Positions 1-6,956 of a stretch of 7,513 bases of DNA are shown here, one piece after another (the stretch's first letter is position 1; every line of letters starts with the position of its first letter). The stretch is from Candidatus Methylomirabilota bacterium. Its GTDB lineage: Bacteria > Methylomirabilota > Methylomirabilia > Methylomirabilales > Methylomirabilaceae. The stretch covers positions 1 through 7,513 of the forward strand of contig PQAQ01000165.1 in the NCBI GenBank assembly GCA_003105305.1, read 5' to 3'. The notes under the pieces are model-generated. The model had not been told where the DNA came from. It did not search any database and saw only the letters and a list, made by a program, of their open reading frames with translations. Made by a program: the position numbers and the translations under genes.

Positions 1-1173
1 GACGTCATCATGCCGCAGATGGGGGAGAGCGTCGCCGAAGGGACGGTCGTCACCTGGCTCAAAAAGGTCGGAGAACATGTAGCCAAGGACGAGCCGCTCG
101 TCGCCATTTCCACGGATAAGGTAGACGTCGAGATCCCCTCCGCCGCTGCCGGGGTGTTGACCAGGATCGTTGTCCGGGAAGGCGGGATGGCGCCCGTCGG
201 CGCGGTACTGGCCACCATCGACGAGGCGCCTGCCGTCGGTGCGGTCCGGCCCCAGACAGGACAACGGGCAGATGTTCAGGCCGCGGCTTCGGCCACGCGC
301 TGGTACTCGCCCGCCGTGATCGAGTTGGCAAGGGAGCATAGCGTAGACCTCGATCAGGTAAAAGGAACCGGCTCAGAGGGGCGCGTCACCAAAAAGGACC
401 TGCTCGATTTCATTGCCGGGATCTCACGGATGACTGCGGCATCACCCCGAACAGCCCCCGAATCTCCCGCCCGCCCTGCCGAGGATCGGATCCTCCCGAT
501 CAGCCCCATGCGAAAGGCGATCGCTGAACACATGATCCGGAGCCGCCGAACCGCGGCTCACGTGACGCAGATCCACGAAGTCGATATGACGGCCATTGAC
601 CGATACCGGCAGGCCCACCACGACGCCTTTCTCCAACAAACCGGGGTGGCGCTGACGTTTCTTCCCTTTGTGGTCAAGGCGGCGGCGGATGCCCTGCGGG
701 CCTATCCGCTGATGAACGCCTCTTTTACGCGAGAAGGGATCATCGTCAGACAGGCGATCAACATCGGGATCGCAGTGGCATTGGATGAAGGTCTCATTGT
801 CCCGGTATTGCGGGAGGCGGACAAGAAGAGTTTCCTAATCCTGGTAAAACAGTTAGCCGACCTGGCCGCACGGGCACGCGACAGGCGGCTCGGCCTGGAG
901 GAGGTCCATGACGGAACCTTCACGGTCAACAACTTCGGCGCGCTCGGCACTATGATCGGCACACCGATCATAGTGCAGCCGCAGGCGGCCATCCTGGGCT
1001 TGGGCAAGGTGGTGAAACGACCGGTCGTCATCGACGACGCGATCACCATCCGTTCGATGGCCTACCTCTGCCTCTCCTACGACCACCGCCTGATCGACGG
1101 CGCCTACGCCAGCGCCTTCCTCAACCATGTCCAGGCCACCCTCCAGGGGTTTGACTTCTCGATGATACGATAG
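1..1173 (+). CDS. Dihydrolipoamide acyltransferase (E2) of a 2-oxo acid dehydrogenase complex, 5' partial
   Basis: This is the E2 core subunit, which carries the acyl group on a lipoyl arm and transfers it to CoA. The frame is open to the window edge. The residues before the first ATG (nt 10) read DVI, and family members usually begin M-x-x-DVIMPQMGES, so the true start lies a few codons upstream. Domains, numbered from nt 1: one lipoyl domain (about 1-80) with the lipoyl lysine in the STDKVDVE motif (K40, nt 118-120); a peripheral subunit-binding domain (about 102-140, from YSPAVIELAREHSVDL to GRVTKKDLLDF) that docks E1 or E3; and a catalytic acyltransferase domain (about 165-390) with the DHRLIDG signature (catalytic H362 and D366). 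It is full length apart from the missing start. Pyruvate, branched-chain and 2-oxoglutarate E2 enzymes cannot be told apart here because the E1 genes are outside the window, so no symbol is given. A striking inverted repeat lies in its 3' third. Confidence 0.95.
   Translation, partial: DVIMPQMGESVAEGTVVTWLKKVGEHVAKDEPLVAISTDKVDVEIPSAAAGVLTRIVVREGGMAPVGAVLATIDEAPAVGAVRPQTGQRADVQAAASATRWYSPAVIELAREHSVDLDQVKGTGSEGRVTKKDLLDFIAGISRMTAASPRTAPESPARPAEDRILPISPMRKAIAEHMIRSRRTAAHVTQIHEVDMTAIDRYRQAHHDAFLQQTGVALTFLPFVVKAAADALRAYPLMNASFTREGIIVRQAINIGIAVALDEGLIVPVLREADKKSFLILVKQLADLAARARDRRLGLEEVHDGTFTVNNFGALGTMIGTPIIVQPQAAILGLGKVVKRPVVIDDAITIRSMAYLCLSYDHRLIDGAYASAFLNHVQATLQGFDFSMIR
947..976. repeat. Perfect 13-bp inverted repeat with 4-nt loop, inside the E2 gene
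   Basis: The left arm GCACTATGATCGG (947-959), spacer CACA (960-963) and right arm CCGATCATAGTGC (964-976) are exact reverse complements. They would form a strong hairpin in DNA or mRNA. The arms encode the conserved GTMIGTPIIV stretch of the acyltransferase domain, so part of the symmetry may come from protein constraint. No T-run follows, so it is not a standard intrinsic terminator. Confidence 0.9.
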
Positions 1174-1240
1174 GCCTCCAGTACTCCGAGAGCATACGGG
1201 AATACGGCCCCATACCAAATTCGCCCAACCCGTCATAGAG

Positions 1241-1269
1241 TTGCATCCTGGCTGGGCTCGCTCTACACT
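1241..1269 (+). promoter_or_regulatory. Candidate sigma70-type promoter for the signalling operon
   Basis: TTGCAT (1241-1246) and TACACT (1264-1269) are separated by exactly 17 nt. They match the -35 and -10 consensus at 3/6 and 4/6 positions. An alternative -10, TATTAT (1269-1274, 5/6), overlaps but has no good -35 at the right distance. This is the only gap over 100 nt, it precedes the first gene of a tightly spaced operon, and it is more AT-rich than its flanks. The transcript would start near 1276. The matches are modest, so this is a candidate only. Confidence 0.35.
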
Positions 1270-1278
1270 ATTATTGTT

Positions 1279-1295
1279 ACTGCGGACTTCGCAGT
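1279..1295 (+). promoter_or_regulatory. Short inverted repeat / hairpin in the presumed leader
   Basis: ACTGCG (1279-1284) and CGCAGT (1290-1295) are perfect reverse complements around a 5-nt loop, GACTT. The repeat lies just downstream of the candidate -10 element and 37 nt before the start codon of the response-regulator phosphatase. It could be an operator for a dimeric repressor or a 5' mRNA stem. A 6-bp repeat may also arise by chance. The remainder of the gap (1174-1332) shows no ORF and no clear terminator. Confidence 0.35.
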
Positions 1296-1332
1296 CATGG
1301 GCGTGTTACGGCGTATACGGTAGGAGCTCGCG

Positions 1333-2526
1333 ATGCGGATACTGATTGTTGACGATGATGCAGCTATGCGGGAGCTCCTGCTGCAACGCCTCGAACGATG
1401 GGGGTACGACGTCGTCCCTGCCGCCGACGGCGTAGAAGCGTGGGAGATTCTTCAGAATCAGGCGATCAGTTTTATCATTACCGACTGGATGATGCCCAAG
1501 CTGGACGGCCTTGAGCTGTGCCGTCGGATCAGGGAAGGACGATTTGGGCGATATATCTACATCATCCTTCTGACGGCCAAGAACTCGAAGGATGAGCTGA
1601 TTAAAGGGATGGAGGCCGGCGCCGATGATTTCCTGATCAAGCCCTTCAATGCCGGAGAGCTCAAGGTCCGGATCAGAGCGGGAGAACGAATCGTCCGGCT
1701 GGAAAGCAACCTGGAAGAGCAGAATAAAAAGTTGCAGGAGACCTATTCCAGGATTCGTGCGGATCTTGATGCCGCTGTGACGATGCAGCGAAGCCTCCTG
1801 CCAAACCGCGCGTTGGTCGTCCCCGGGTTCAGGTGTGAGTGGATATTCGCCCCCAGTCATTTCGTGGCAGGCGATATCTTTAATGTCTTTCAGCTTGATG
1901 AGCACCGAATCGGTTTCTATCTTCTTGACGTTGCCGGCCATGGGATTCCTGCGGCGATGTTGTCGGTCACGCTAAGCAAGCTGCTCTCCCCCACCGTCTG
2001 TCAGGGAAGCGCCCTGATGCGCTTCATCCCGACCCCTCCCCATTATGAGATCGCCATGCCGGCGGAGGCCGTCCAGGCCCTCAATCAACTGTTTCAATCC
2101 GAAGAGGATGCGATGCAGTATTTCACGATGGTATATGGCATCGTTGAAACCCGGAACTTCCGAACGCTGTTTACTCAAGCCGGCCATCCATCCCCCATCT
2201 ATCAACCCGATGAGGCCAAAGCCGAACTGCTGGGAACGGGGGGATTTCCTGTCGGAATGTTGCCCGGCGTCACATATGAAGAAGAGGAGCTGTACCTCCA
2301 TCCTGGCGACCGGCTCTTCTTTTACTCTGATGGCATTCCGGACTGTATCGGAAAGAATGGGGAGCGTTTTTCCGTAAACCGCCTCACGGCTTTCCTGGAA
2401 GAGTGGCGGGACCGTCCGTTGCAGGATGTGGTGGCGGGACTGGAGCAGACACTCTTGCGCTGGAGGGACAGCGATGAGTTTGAGGATGACATTACCCTGC
2501 TCGCGCTCGAACGGGAAGCAGGGTAA
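1333..2526 (+). CDS. Response regulator with PP2C-type (RsbU/SpoIIE) serine phosphatase output
   Basis: This 397-residue soluble protein is predicted to dephosphorylate a STAS anti-anti-sigma protein when its receiver is phosphorylated. The receiver domain (about 1-118) has the acidic pocket D7-D9, phospho-acceptor D51 in TDWMMP, T81 and K103 in the IKPF motif. A charged helical linker (about 118-155) ends in the MQRSLLP motif typical of RsbU-like proteins. The PP2C domain (about 160-395) shows GDIFN (D181, N184), LLDVAGHGIPAAMLS (D199), QAGHPSP, FFYSDGIPDC (D333) and a terminal DDITLLAL (D385/D386), the expected metal-binding acidic residues. AGGAG at 1322-1326 sits 6 nt before the ATG. It opens the operon, and the STAS/RsbW pair four to five genes along is the obvious substrate system. 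The activity is inferred from the family; the specific partner is inferred from context. Confidence 0.93.
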   Translation: MRILIVDDDAAMRELLLQRLERWGYDVVPAADGVEAWEILQNQAISFIITDWMMPKLDGLELCRRIREGRFGRYIYIILLTAKNSKDELIKGMEAGADDFLIKPFNAGELKVRIRAGERIVRLESNLEEQNKKLQETYSRIRADLDAAVTMQRSLLPNRALVVPGFRCEWIFAPSHFVAGDIFNVFQLDEHRIGFYLLDVAGHGIPAAMLSVTLSKLLSPTVCQGSALMRFIPTPPHYEIAMPAEAVQALNQLFQSEEDAMQYFTMVYGIVETRNFRTLFTQAGHPSPIYQPDEAKAELLGTGGFPVGMLPGVTYEEEELYLHPGDRLFFYSDGIPDCIGKNGERFSVNRLTAFLEEWRDRPLQDVVAGLEQTLLRWRDSDEFEDDITLLALEREAG

Positions 2527-2590
2527 CTCAGCGGCCGCGTTCACGCTGTCGGCTGACAGCGAACAACCGACCGCTTCAAGTCGCTGAGGA
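2527..2590 (+). promoter_or_regulatory. Intercistronic RNA fold that may mask the kinase ribosome-binding site
   Basis: Two nested inverted repeats fill the gap after the phosphatase stop codon (TAA 2524-2526). The inner one is a perfect 7-bp stem, CGCTGTC (2544-2550) and GACAGCG (2555-2561), with loop GGCT. The outer one pairs CTCAGCGGC (2527-2535) with GCGCTGAG-type bases at 2580-2588: CGCTGAG (2582-2588) is an exact complement of CTCAGCG, extended by one G-U and one C-G pair to 9 bp. The outer 3' arm overlaps the Shine-Dalgarno GAGGA (2586-2590) of the kinase gene. No T-run follows, so a terminator is unlikely. Regulation by translational coupling is inferred. Confidence 0.5.
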
Positions 2591-2595
2591 CCGTG

Positions 2596-5500
2596 ATGCA
2601 ACACAGTGCACCTCGCGATAGCGATGCTCGCACGGCACAGGAGACGACTGCCTTCACCCCGGATACCGTTATTGATGAACTCAACCGGCTGGCCGCCAGT
2701 CTGAATGAGTGTGTCGCGAGCAAGTGCCCGGCAGCGCCGCGAGTGGTGGACGAGCTCAACCGTCTAACCACCCGTCTGCAAGAGATGCTCAACGCGCTGG
2801 CCGAAAGCGAGGCCAAGTTTCGCGGACTGGTCAAGGATGCGCCGGATGCCATGCTGCTGGTCGATCATACCGGGCGTATCGTACTCGCCAACGAGGAAGC
2901 GGAGAAACTGTTCGGCTATTCGCTGCAGGAGTTGCTGGGTATGCCCCTGGAGCTGCTCGTGCCTGAGCATCTTCGCGCGCAGCACGCCGCGCATCGCGCC
3001 ACCTACCTCACACACCCTGTGACGCGGCCGATGGGGATAGGCTTGGAACTCTATGGCGTGCGCAAGGACGGGCGTGAGTTCCCCGTCGACATCAAGCTGA
3101 GTCATTATCCCACCAAAGATGGCGGCGTTGTCATGAGCGCGATTCGTGACATCACCGCTCGCAAACTGGCGGAGACCCAACTACGCCTGCGCACGACGGC
3201 GCTGGAGGCCGCCGCCAACGGCATCATGATCACCGACCGGGAAGGGAAGATCACGTGGGTCAATCCCGCTGTCACGGCATTGACCGGTTACACAGCCCAG
3301 GAGATGCTCGGCCGAACCACGCGTTTCCTCAAGTCGGGCCATCATGACGCCGCATTCTACCAGCATATCTGGGAGACGATCCTGGCCGGGCAGGTCTGGC
3401 ACGGAGAGATGATCAACCGGCGCAAGGATGGAACCCTGTACACCGAGGAACAGACTATCGCCCCCGTTCGAGACGACCGCGGGCGGATCACCCATTTCAT
3501 CGCGGTCAAGCAGGACATCACGGCCCACAAGCAGGCCGACGCTGAGTTGGCGGCCACCCATACCGAACTGGCACAACTGTATAAGACCTCGAAGGACCTT
3601 GCCGCGCGATGGGAGGCGCTCTTCACGCTGAGCCGCCTGCTGAATCGATCGCTTGAGCTTGACGAGGTCTTCGATACGTTTGCGCGAGCAGTGGAGTCGT
3701 ACGTCCCGTATGACCGCCTGGGGGTAATTCTCTCGGAGGGCGATCAACTCGCTGTGGCCTACGCCGTGGCCCATCCTCCGCTCGTCTCTCACCAGGGACA
3801 GAGCTGGCCCACAACGAACGATACGGCCATCGAGTGGATGCTCACCCATGGCGAGCCGAGGCTTGCGCGTGATCTGGTCAAGGAAGCCGCGTTCCGCGAT
3901 GAGGCCTATCTCGCGCAGGAGGGGGTCCGGTCCTCACTTGGGCTTCCCCTTCTGGTCGGAGGGGAGGTGCTGGGGGTCTTCTTTCTCGACAGCCTGGCGG
4001 TCGAGACGTACTCCTTGCGAGACATTGAGCGCCTGCTTCCCCTGGCTGATCAGGTGGCCATTGTCATCGAGCACAGCCGGCTCTGGGGTTCGCTACAACG
4101 TCATACCGAAGAGCTGAGGCGAGAGGTGGAAGAGCGCAAGCGGGCGGAGGCGGCGATGCAGCAGGCCAAATTGGCCGCAGAAGCGGCCAGCCGTGCCAAG
4201 GGCGAGTTTCTGGCCAAGATGAGCCATGAGATCCGGACGCCGCTGAATGCCATCATCGGAATGACCGAGCTCACCCTCGATACTACGCTTACGACGGAGC
4301 AGCGCGAGTTCCTGCAGGTGGTGCAATCCTCCTCCGAGGTATTGCTGAGCGTTATCAATGATATCCTCGATCTCTCCAGGATTGAGGCAGGTCAGATGGG
4401 GATTGAGGAGGTCGCCTTTCATTTACGGGAGGTGGTGGAGGGCGTAGCCGATGTCTTGAGCATTCGGGCCCAGAAAAAGGGACTGGAACTGACATGCTAT
4501 GTGGATCCCTCGCTGCCGTCGCGTGTACTCGGCGATCCCACGCGCCTGAGGCAGGTATTGGTGAACTTGGCGGGCAATGCCATCAAGTTTACGGAGCGCG
4601 GGGAGGTGGCCATCCACGTTGAACAGACACAGACTGAAACGCCCGGACAAGTCGGGCTTCATTTCTCGGTGACCGATACCGGGATCGGCATCCCAAAAAA
4701 TCAGCAGGCCAGGATTTTTGACCCATTTGCTCAGGCCGATGCTACGACCGCCCGGCGGTTTGGGGGAAGCGGGCTGGGCTTGAGTATCTCGAAGTCCCTC
4801 ATGGAGCTGATGGGCGGCCGGATATGGGTCGAGAGTACGGTCGGCACAGGATCCACCTTCCATTGTGATCTGACCGTATCCGTGGCCGAGCCTGAAGCGG
4901 AGACGGCACAAGCGGGGCGCGAGGCGTATCCCGATTTACGCGACGTGGCGGTGCTGATTGTGGATGATAATCCGACCAATCGTCTAATCCTTCGACGAAC
5001 GCTTCAGATGTGGGGCATATCGGTCGGCGAGGCGGCCGGCGGAGAGGAGGCGTTGGCGCTGTTGCGCGCGCCACAAGCGGACTATCAGGTCGTTCTCCTG
5101 GATTATCACATGCCAGGCATGGACGGGGCGGCTGTGGCACGGGCGATCCGGGGACACCGAAGGCTTCAGGCGATCAAGGTGGTGATGCTCTCGTCTTGGG
5201 AAGGGCTGCCCGCTGCCACAAGGAAAGAGCTGGGAATCGCGGCGGTCCTGACCAAGCCGGTCAAGCAGTCAAAGCTCTTGGACATGTTGATGGGACTGCT
5301 TCGAAAGGCGGAGGAGGCAGAGGCGCCCGCTGAGCCGACGATCCCGGAGGCGGGACGCTCCACGCTCCCGCGACACATCCTGCTGGTCGAAGACAATGTG
5401 GATAATCAGAATCTGGTGAGAAGGATTCTGGAGAAGGCCGGCTACTGGGTTGTGGTCGCAGGAAATGGGATAGCAGCGCTCAATGCCATTCGGCAGGTTC

Positions 5501-5781
5501 GCTACGATCTCATTCTGATGGACGTGCAGATGCCGGAAATGGATGGGTTTGAGGCGACACGAACGATCAGGGCGTGGGAACGAGAGCACAACATCGGGCG
5601 AATGCCTATCATTGCGCTGACGGCTCATGCGATCGCCGGATATCGAGAGCAATGTCTGCAACAAGGAATGGATGATTACCTCACCAAGCCGCTGAGGAAG
5701 GATCTCCTGCTTCAGACAGTCCGGCGCTATCTGAGCGATTCGGAGGAGGAAAACAAGGATCGCGGCTTGACGGTCCCATAA
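2596..5781 (+). CDS. Soluble hybrid sensor histidine kinase, PAS-PAS-GAF-HisKA-HATPase-REC-REC
   Basis: This 1061-residue cytosolic hybrid kinase has no transmembrane segment. Domains: N-terminal helical region with a repeated DELNRL (about 1-65); PAS1 (about 70-195); PAS2 (about 198-314); GAF (about 343-492); coiled linker (about 495-538); HisKA with phospho-acceptor H544 in [11 protein letters not shown]; HATPase (about 649-764) with N661, DTGIGIP (D694) and [11 protein letters not shown]1 (about 785-900; D836, K887); REC2 (about 926-1045; D976, K1031). All catalytic and phospho-acceptor residues expected are present in both receivers. It has no C-terminal HPt domain, and the next gene supplies one. 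The ATG at 2596 is preferred over the GTG at 2593 because GAGGA (2586-2590) then lies 5 nt rather than 2 nt upstream; the GTG would add one residue. The ligand of the PAS and GAF modules cannot be read from sequence, and no heme- or bilin-binding signature was recognised. Confidence 0.95.
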   Translation: MQHSAPRDSDARTAQETTAFTPDTVIDELNRLAASLNECVASKCPAAPRVVDELNRLTTRLQEMLNALAESEAKFRGLVKDAPDAMLLVDHTGRIVLANEEAEKLFGYSLQELLGMPLELLVPEHLRAQHAAHRATYLTHPVTRPMGIGLELYGVRKDGREFPVDIKLSHYPTKDGGVVMSAIRDITARKLAETQLRLRTTALEAAANGIMITDREGKITWVNPAVTALTGYTAQEMLGRTTRFLKSGHHDAAFYQHIWETILAGQVWHGEMINRRKDGTLYTEEQTIAPVRDDRGRITHFIAVKQDITAHKQADAELAATHTELAQLYKTSKDLAARWEALFTLSRLLNRSLELDEVFDTFARAVESYVPYDRLGVILSEGDQLAVAYAVAHPPLVSHQGQSWPTTNDTAIEWMLTHGEPRLARDLVKEAAFRDEAYLAQEGVRSSLGLPLLVGGEVLGVFFLDSLAVETYSLRDIERLLPLADQVAIVIEHSRLWGSLQRHTEELRREVEERKRAEAAMQQAKLAAEAASRAKGEFLAKMSHEIRTPLNAIIGMTELTLDTTLTTEQREFLQVVQSSSEVLLSVINDILDLSRIEAGQMGIEEVAFHLREVVEGVADVLSIRAQKKGLELTCYVDPSLPSRVLGDPTRLRQVLVNLAGNAIKFTERGEVAIHVEQTQTETPGQVGLHFSVTDTGIGIPKNQQARIFDPFAQADATTARRFGGSGLGLSISKSLMELMGGRIWVESTVGTGSTFHCDLTVSVAEPEAETAQAGREAYPDLRDVAVLIVDDNPTNRLILRRTLQMWGISVGEAAGGEEALALLRAPQADYQVVLLDYHMPGMDGAAVARAIRGHRRLQAIKVVMLSSWEGLPAATRKELGIAAVLTKPVKQSKLLDMLMGLLRKAEEAEAPAEPTIPEAGRSTLPRHILLVEDNVDNQNLVRRILEKAGYWVVVAGNGIAALNAIRQVRYDLILMDVQMPEMDGFEATRTIRAWEREHNIGRMPIIALTAHAIAGYREQCLQQGMDDYLTKPLRKDLLLQTVRRYLSDSEEENKDRGLTVP

Positions 5782-5794
5782 GGAGAGACTGAAG

Positions 5795-6109
5795 ATGGGG
5801 ACACAGGCGATTGTCGTCTACGTCGACGAGGAGATCGCGGACCTGATCCCGGAATTCCTGGAGAATCGTCGTCGGGATGTCGAGCAGATAAAGCAGTTGG
5901 TCCGGGAGGGCAAGTACGGCGAGCTTTCGCGATTAGGACATACCATGAAAGGGACCGGAGGCGGCTATGGATTCATGGAGATCAGCGACATCGGGAAGGC
6001 TATCGAAGAGGCCGGCGCACGCGGCGATCGGGAGGCCGTGACGAGCCTGTGCGAACGCCTGGAGACGTTTCTTGCGGCAGTAATGGTTCAGGTCCGGCAA
6101 CCCGAATAG
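5795..6109 (+). CDS. Stand-alone HPt (histidine phosphotransfer) protein
   Basis: This 104-residue single-domain protein is predicted to shuttle phosphate between receivers on an active-site histidine. The HPt signature is LGHTMKGTGGGYGF, with H49 as phospho-acceptor and K52-G53 following as in the family (H-x-x-K-G). The length fits one four-helix HPt domain, and the rest is helical and charged. AAGGAGA (5780-5786), overlapping the kinase stop codon, lies 8 nt before the ATG. The 13-nt gap suggests cotranscription and possibly translational coupling with the hybrid kinase, which ends in two receivers and lacks its own HPt. The likely route is kinase receiver to H49 to D51 of the response-regulator phosphatase. 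That route is inferred from gene order; the HPt identity itself is read from the motif. Confidence 0.9.
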   Translation: MGTQAIVVYVDEEIADLIPEFLENRRRDVEQIKQLVREGKYGELSRLGHTMKGTGGGYGFMEISDIGKAIEEAGARGDREAVTSLCERLETFLAAVMVQVRQPE

Positions 6110-6126
6110 GCGAAGGAGCCCACACG

Positions 6127-6486
6127 ATGCAGCTTGACCAGCGGAGGGCAGGCGATGTGTTGATTGTGATCCCACTGGAGGATCGGCTGGACGCGAGAAT
6201 CGCAACCGATTTTAAGGAGCAGATGACCGAGCTGATCGCATCGGGTCATACCAAGATTGTCCTGGATCTCTCCAAGGTCGAGTTTATCGACAGTAGTGGC
6301 CTGGGGGCGATCGTCTCCGGTTTGAAGCGAATGGGAGGACGGGGAGAACTGGTCGTGTGCGGCCTGCAGGAGACGACTATGACGTTATTCAGGTTGACAA
6401 GGATGGACCGGGTGTTTCAGGTCTTTGAGAATGAGCGGCAGGCCGTCTCAGTCTTGGGCGGCAACGAAAAGGATGCGGCCACGTGA
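6127..6486 (+). CDS. STAS-domain anti-anti-sigma factor (RsbV/SpoIIAA-like)
   Basis: This 119-residue protein is a single STAS domain, expected to be phosphorylated by the downstream kinase and dephosphorylated by the PP2C protein. Unphosphorylated forms in this family bind the anti-sigma kinase. The diagnostic segment is IVLDLSKVEFIDSSGLGAIV, where one of the paired serines (S56 or S57) is the phosphorylation site; the flanking strands and helices match RsbV in order and length. The ATG at 6127 is chosen because AAGGAG (6113-6118) lies 8 nt upstream. An in-frame GTG at 6049 would overlap the HPt gene by 61 nt, has no supporting ribosome site and would add 26 residues of unlike sequence. The stop overlaps the next start by 4 nt (GTGA), which favours balanced production of the binding pair. 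Confidence 0.93.
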   Translation: MQLDQRRAGDVLIVIPLEDRLDARIATDFKEQMTELIASGHTKIVLDLSKVEFIDSSGLGAIVSGLKRMGGRGELVVCGLQETTMTLFRLTRMDRVFQVFENERQAVSVLGGNEKDAAT

Positions 6487-6953
6487 GCGAGCGACGGATC
6501 ACATTGGCGATCGCCAGCGATCTGCAGAACGTGCCGCTTGTCGGTCAGGCGATCCAGCGGCTCTGCTCTCTTACCTCCCTTTCCGATATCGAATCCCACC
6601 AGATCGCGTTGTGCGTGGTCGAGGCGGTCAATAATGCGATCATACATGCCTACGACCGCGAGGCAGAGCATGAAGTCCAGGTGATCTTCAGCCACTATTC
6701 GGACAAACTGACCTTTCAGATCTGTGACGCGGGAAGGGCGATGGATCCGAACTGCCTTGCGCCAAAGGCCCCATCACCCTTTGATTTTGATCCGCGCTGC
6801 CTGGAGCGTCTCCCTGAAGGAGGGTTGGGACTCGCGATTATCAGGAGCACGATGGACGAGGTCAGCTACACTACAACCTGTGGAAAAAACATTCTGACGT
6901 TGACGAGATTTTTTAAGTCGTGCCGAATCGACACTACGCCGCTGATGGGGTAA
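6483..6953 (+). CDS. Anti-sigma-type serine kinase (RsbW/SpoIIAB-like GHKL ATPase)
   Basis: This 156-residue protein is a lone HATPase domain of the RsbW type, which phosphorylates its STAS partner and in known systems also holds a sigma factor. Motifs: N-box EAVNNAIIHAY (E47, N51), G1-like DAGRAMDP (D82) and G2 GGLGLAIIRSTMDEV (113-127), followed by the terminal strand pair with NILTLTRFF. Translation starts at a GTG within the stop of the STAS gene (GTGA, 6483-6486). AAAAGGA at 6467-6473 lies 9 nt upstream. There is no histidine phospho-acceptor domain, so it is not a sensor histidine kinase. No sigma factor gene is adjacent in the window, so the final target is unknown: it may be a sigma factor elsewhere or another binding partner. 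Confidence 0.92.
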   Translation: MSERRITLAIASDLQNVPLVGQAIQRLCSLTSLSDIESHQIALCVVEAVNNAIIHAYDREAEHEVQVIFSHYSDKLTFQICDAGRAMDPNCLAPKAPSPFDFDPRCLERLPEGGLGLAIIRSTMDEVSYTTTCGKNILTLTRFFKSCRIDTTPLMG

Positions 6954-6956
6954 CCG

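Noticed and set aside
1174..1240. Intrinsic terminator after the E2 gene
   Set aside because: No GC-rich stem followed by a T-run could be found; only weak GGG/CCC pairing near 1198-1210. Termination may be Rho-dependent or absent.
1195..1320. Four copies of TACGG (1195, 1203, 1307, 1316) in two close pairs
   Set aside because: The motif is only 5 bp, the pair spacings differ (8 and 9 nt), and the pairs are about 100 nt apart. Chance is adequate without conservation data.
1306..1941. Long minus-strand open frames (also 1972-2604, 3181-3849 and 4423-4911) of 160-220 codons
   Set aside because: They lie antisense to clear conserved-domain genes, their translations resemble no family, and they have no convincing ribosome sites. 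GC-rich codon usage readily creates such antisense frames.
6049..6126. Upstream in-frame GTG start for the STAS gene
   Set aside because: It would overlap the HPt gene and add 26 residues outside the STAS fold, whereas ATG 6127 has AAGGAG at 8 nt.
6900..6928. Possible internal promoter before the phosphorylase gene (TTGACG at 6900-6905)
   Set aside because: The -35-like hexamer is good, but at 16-18 nt spacing the -10 candidates (around CCGAAT) are poor. The bases also encode the conserved end of the RsbW-like kinase.
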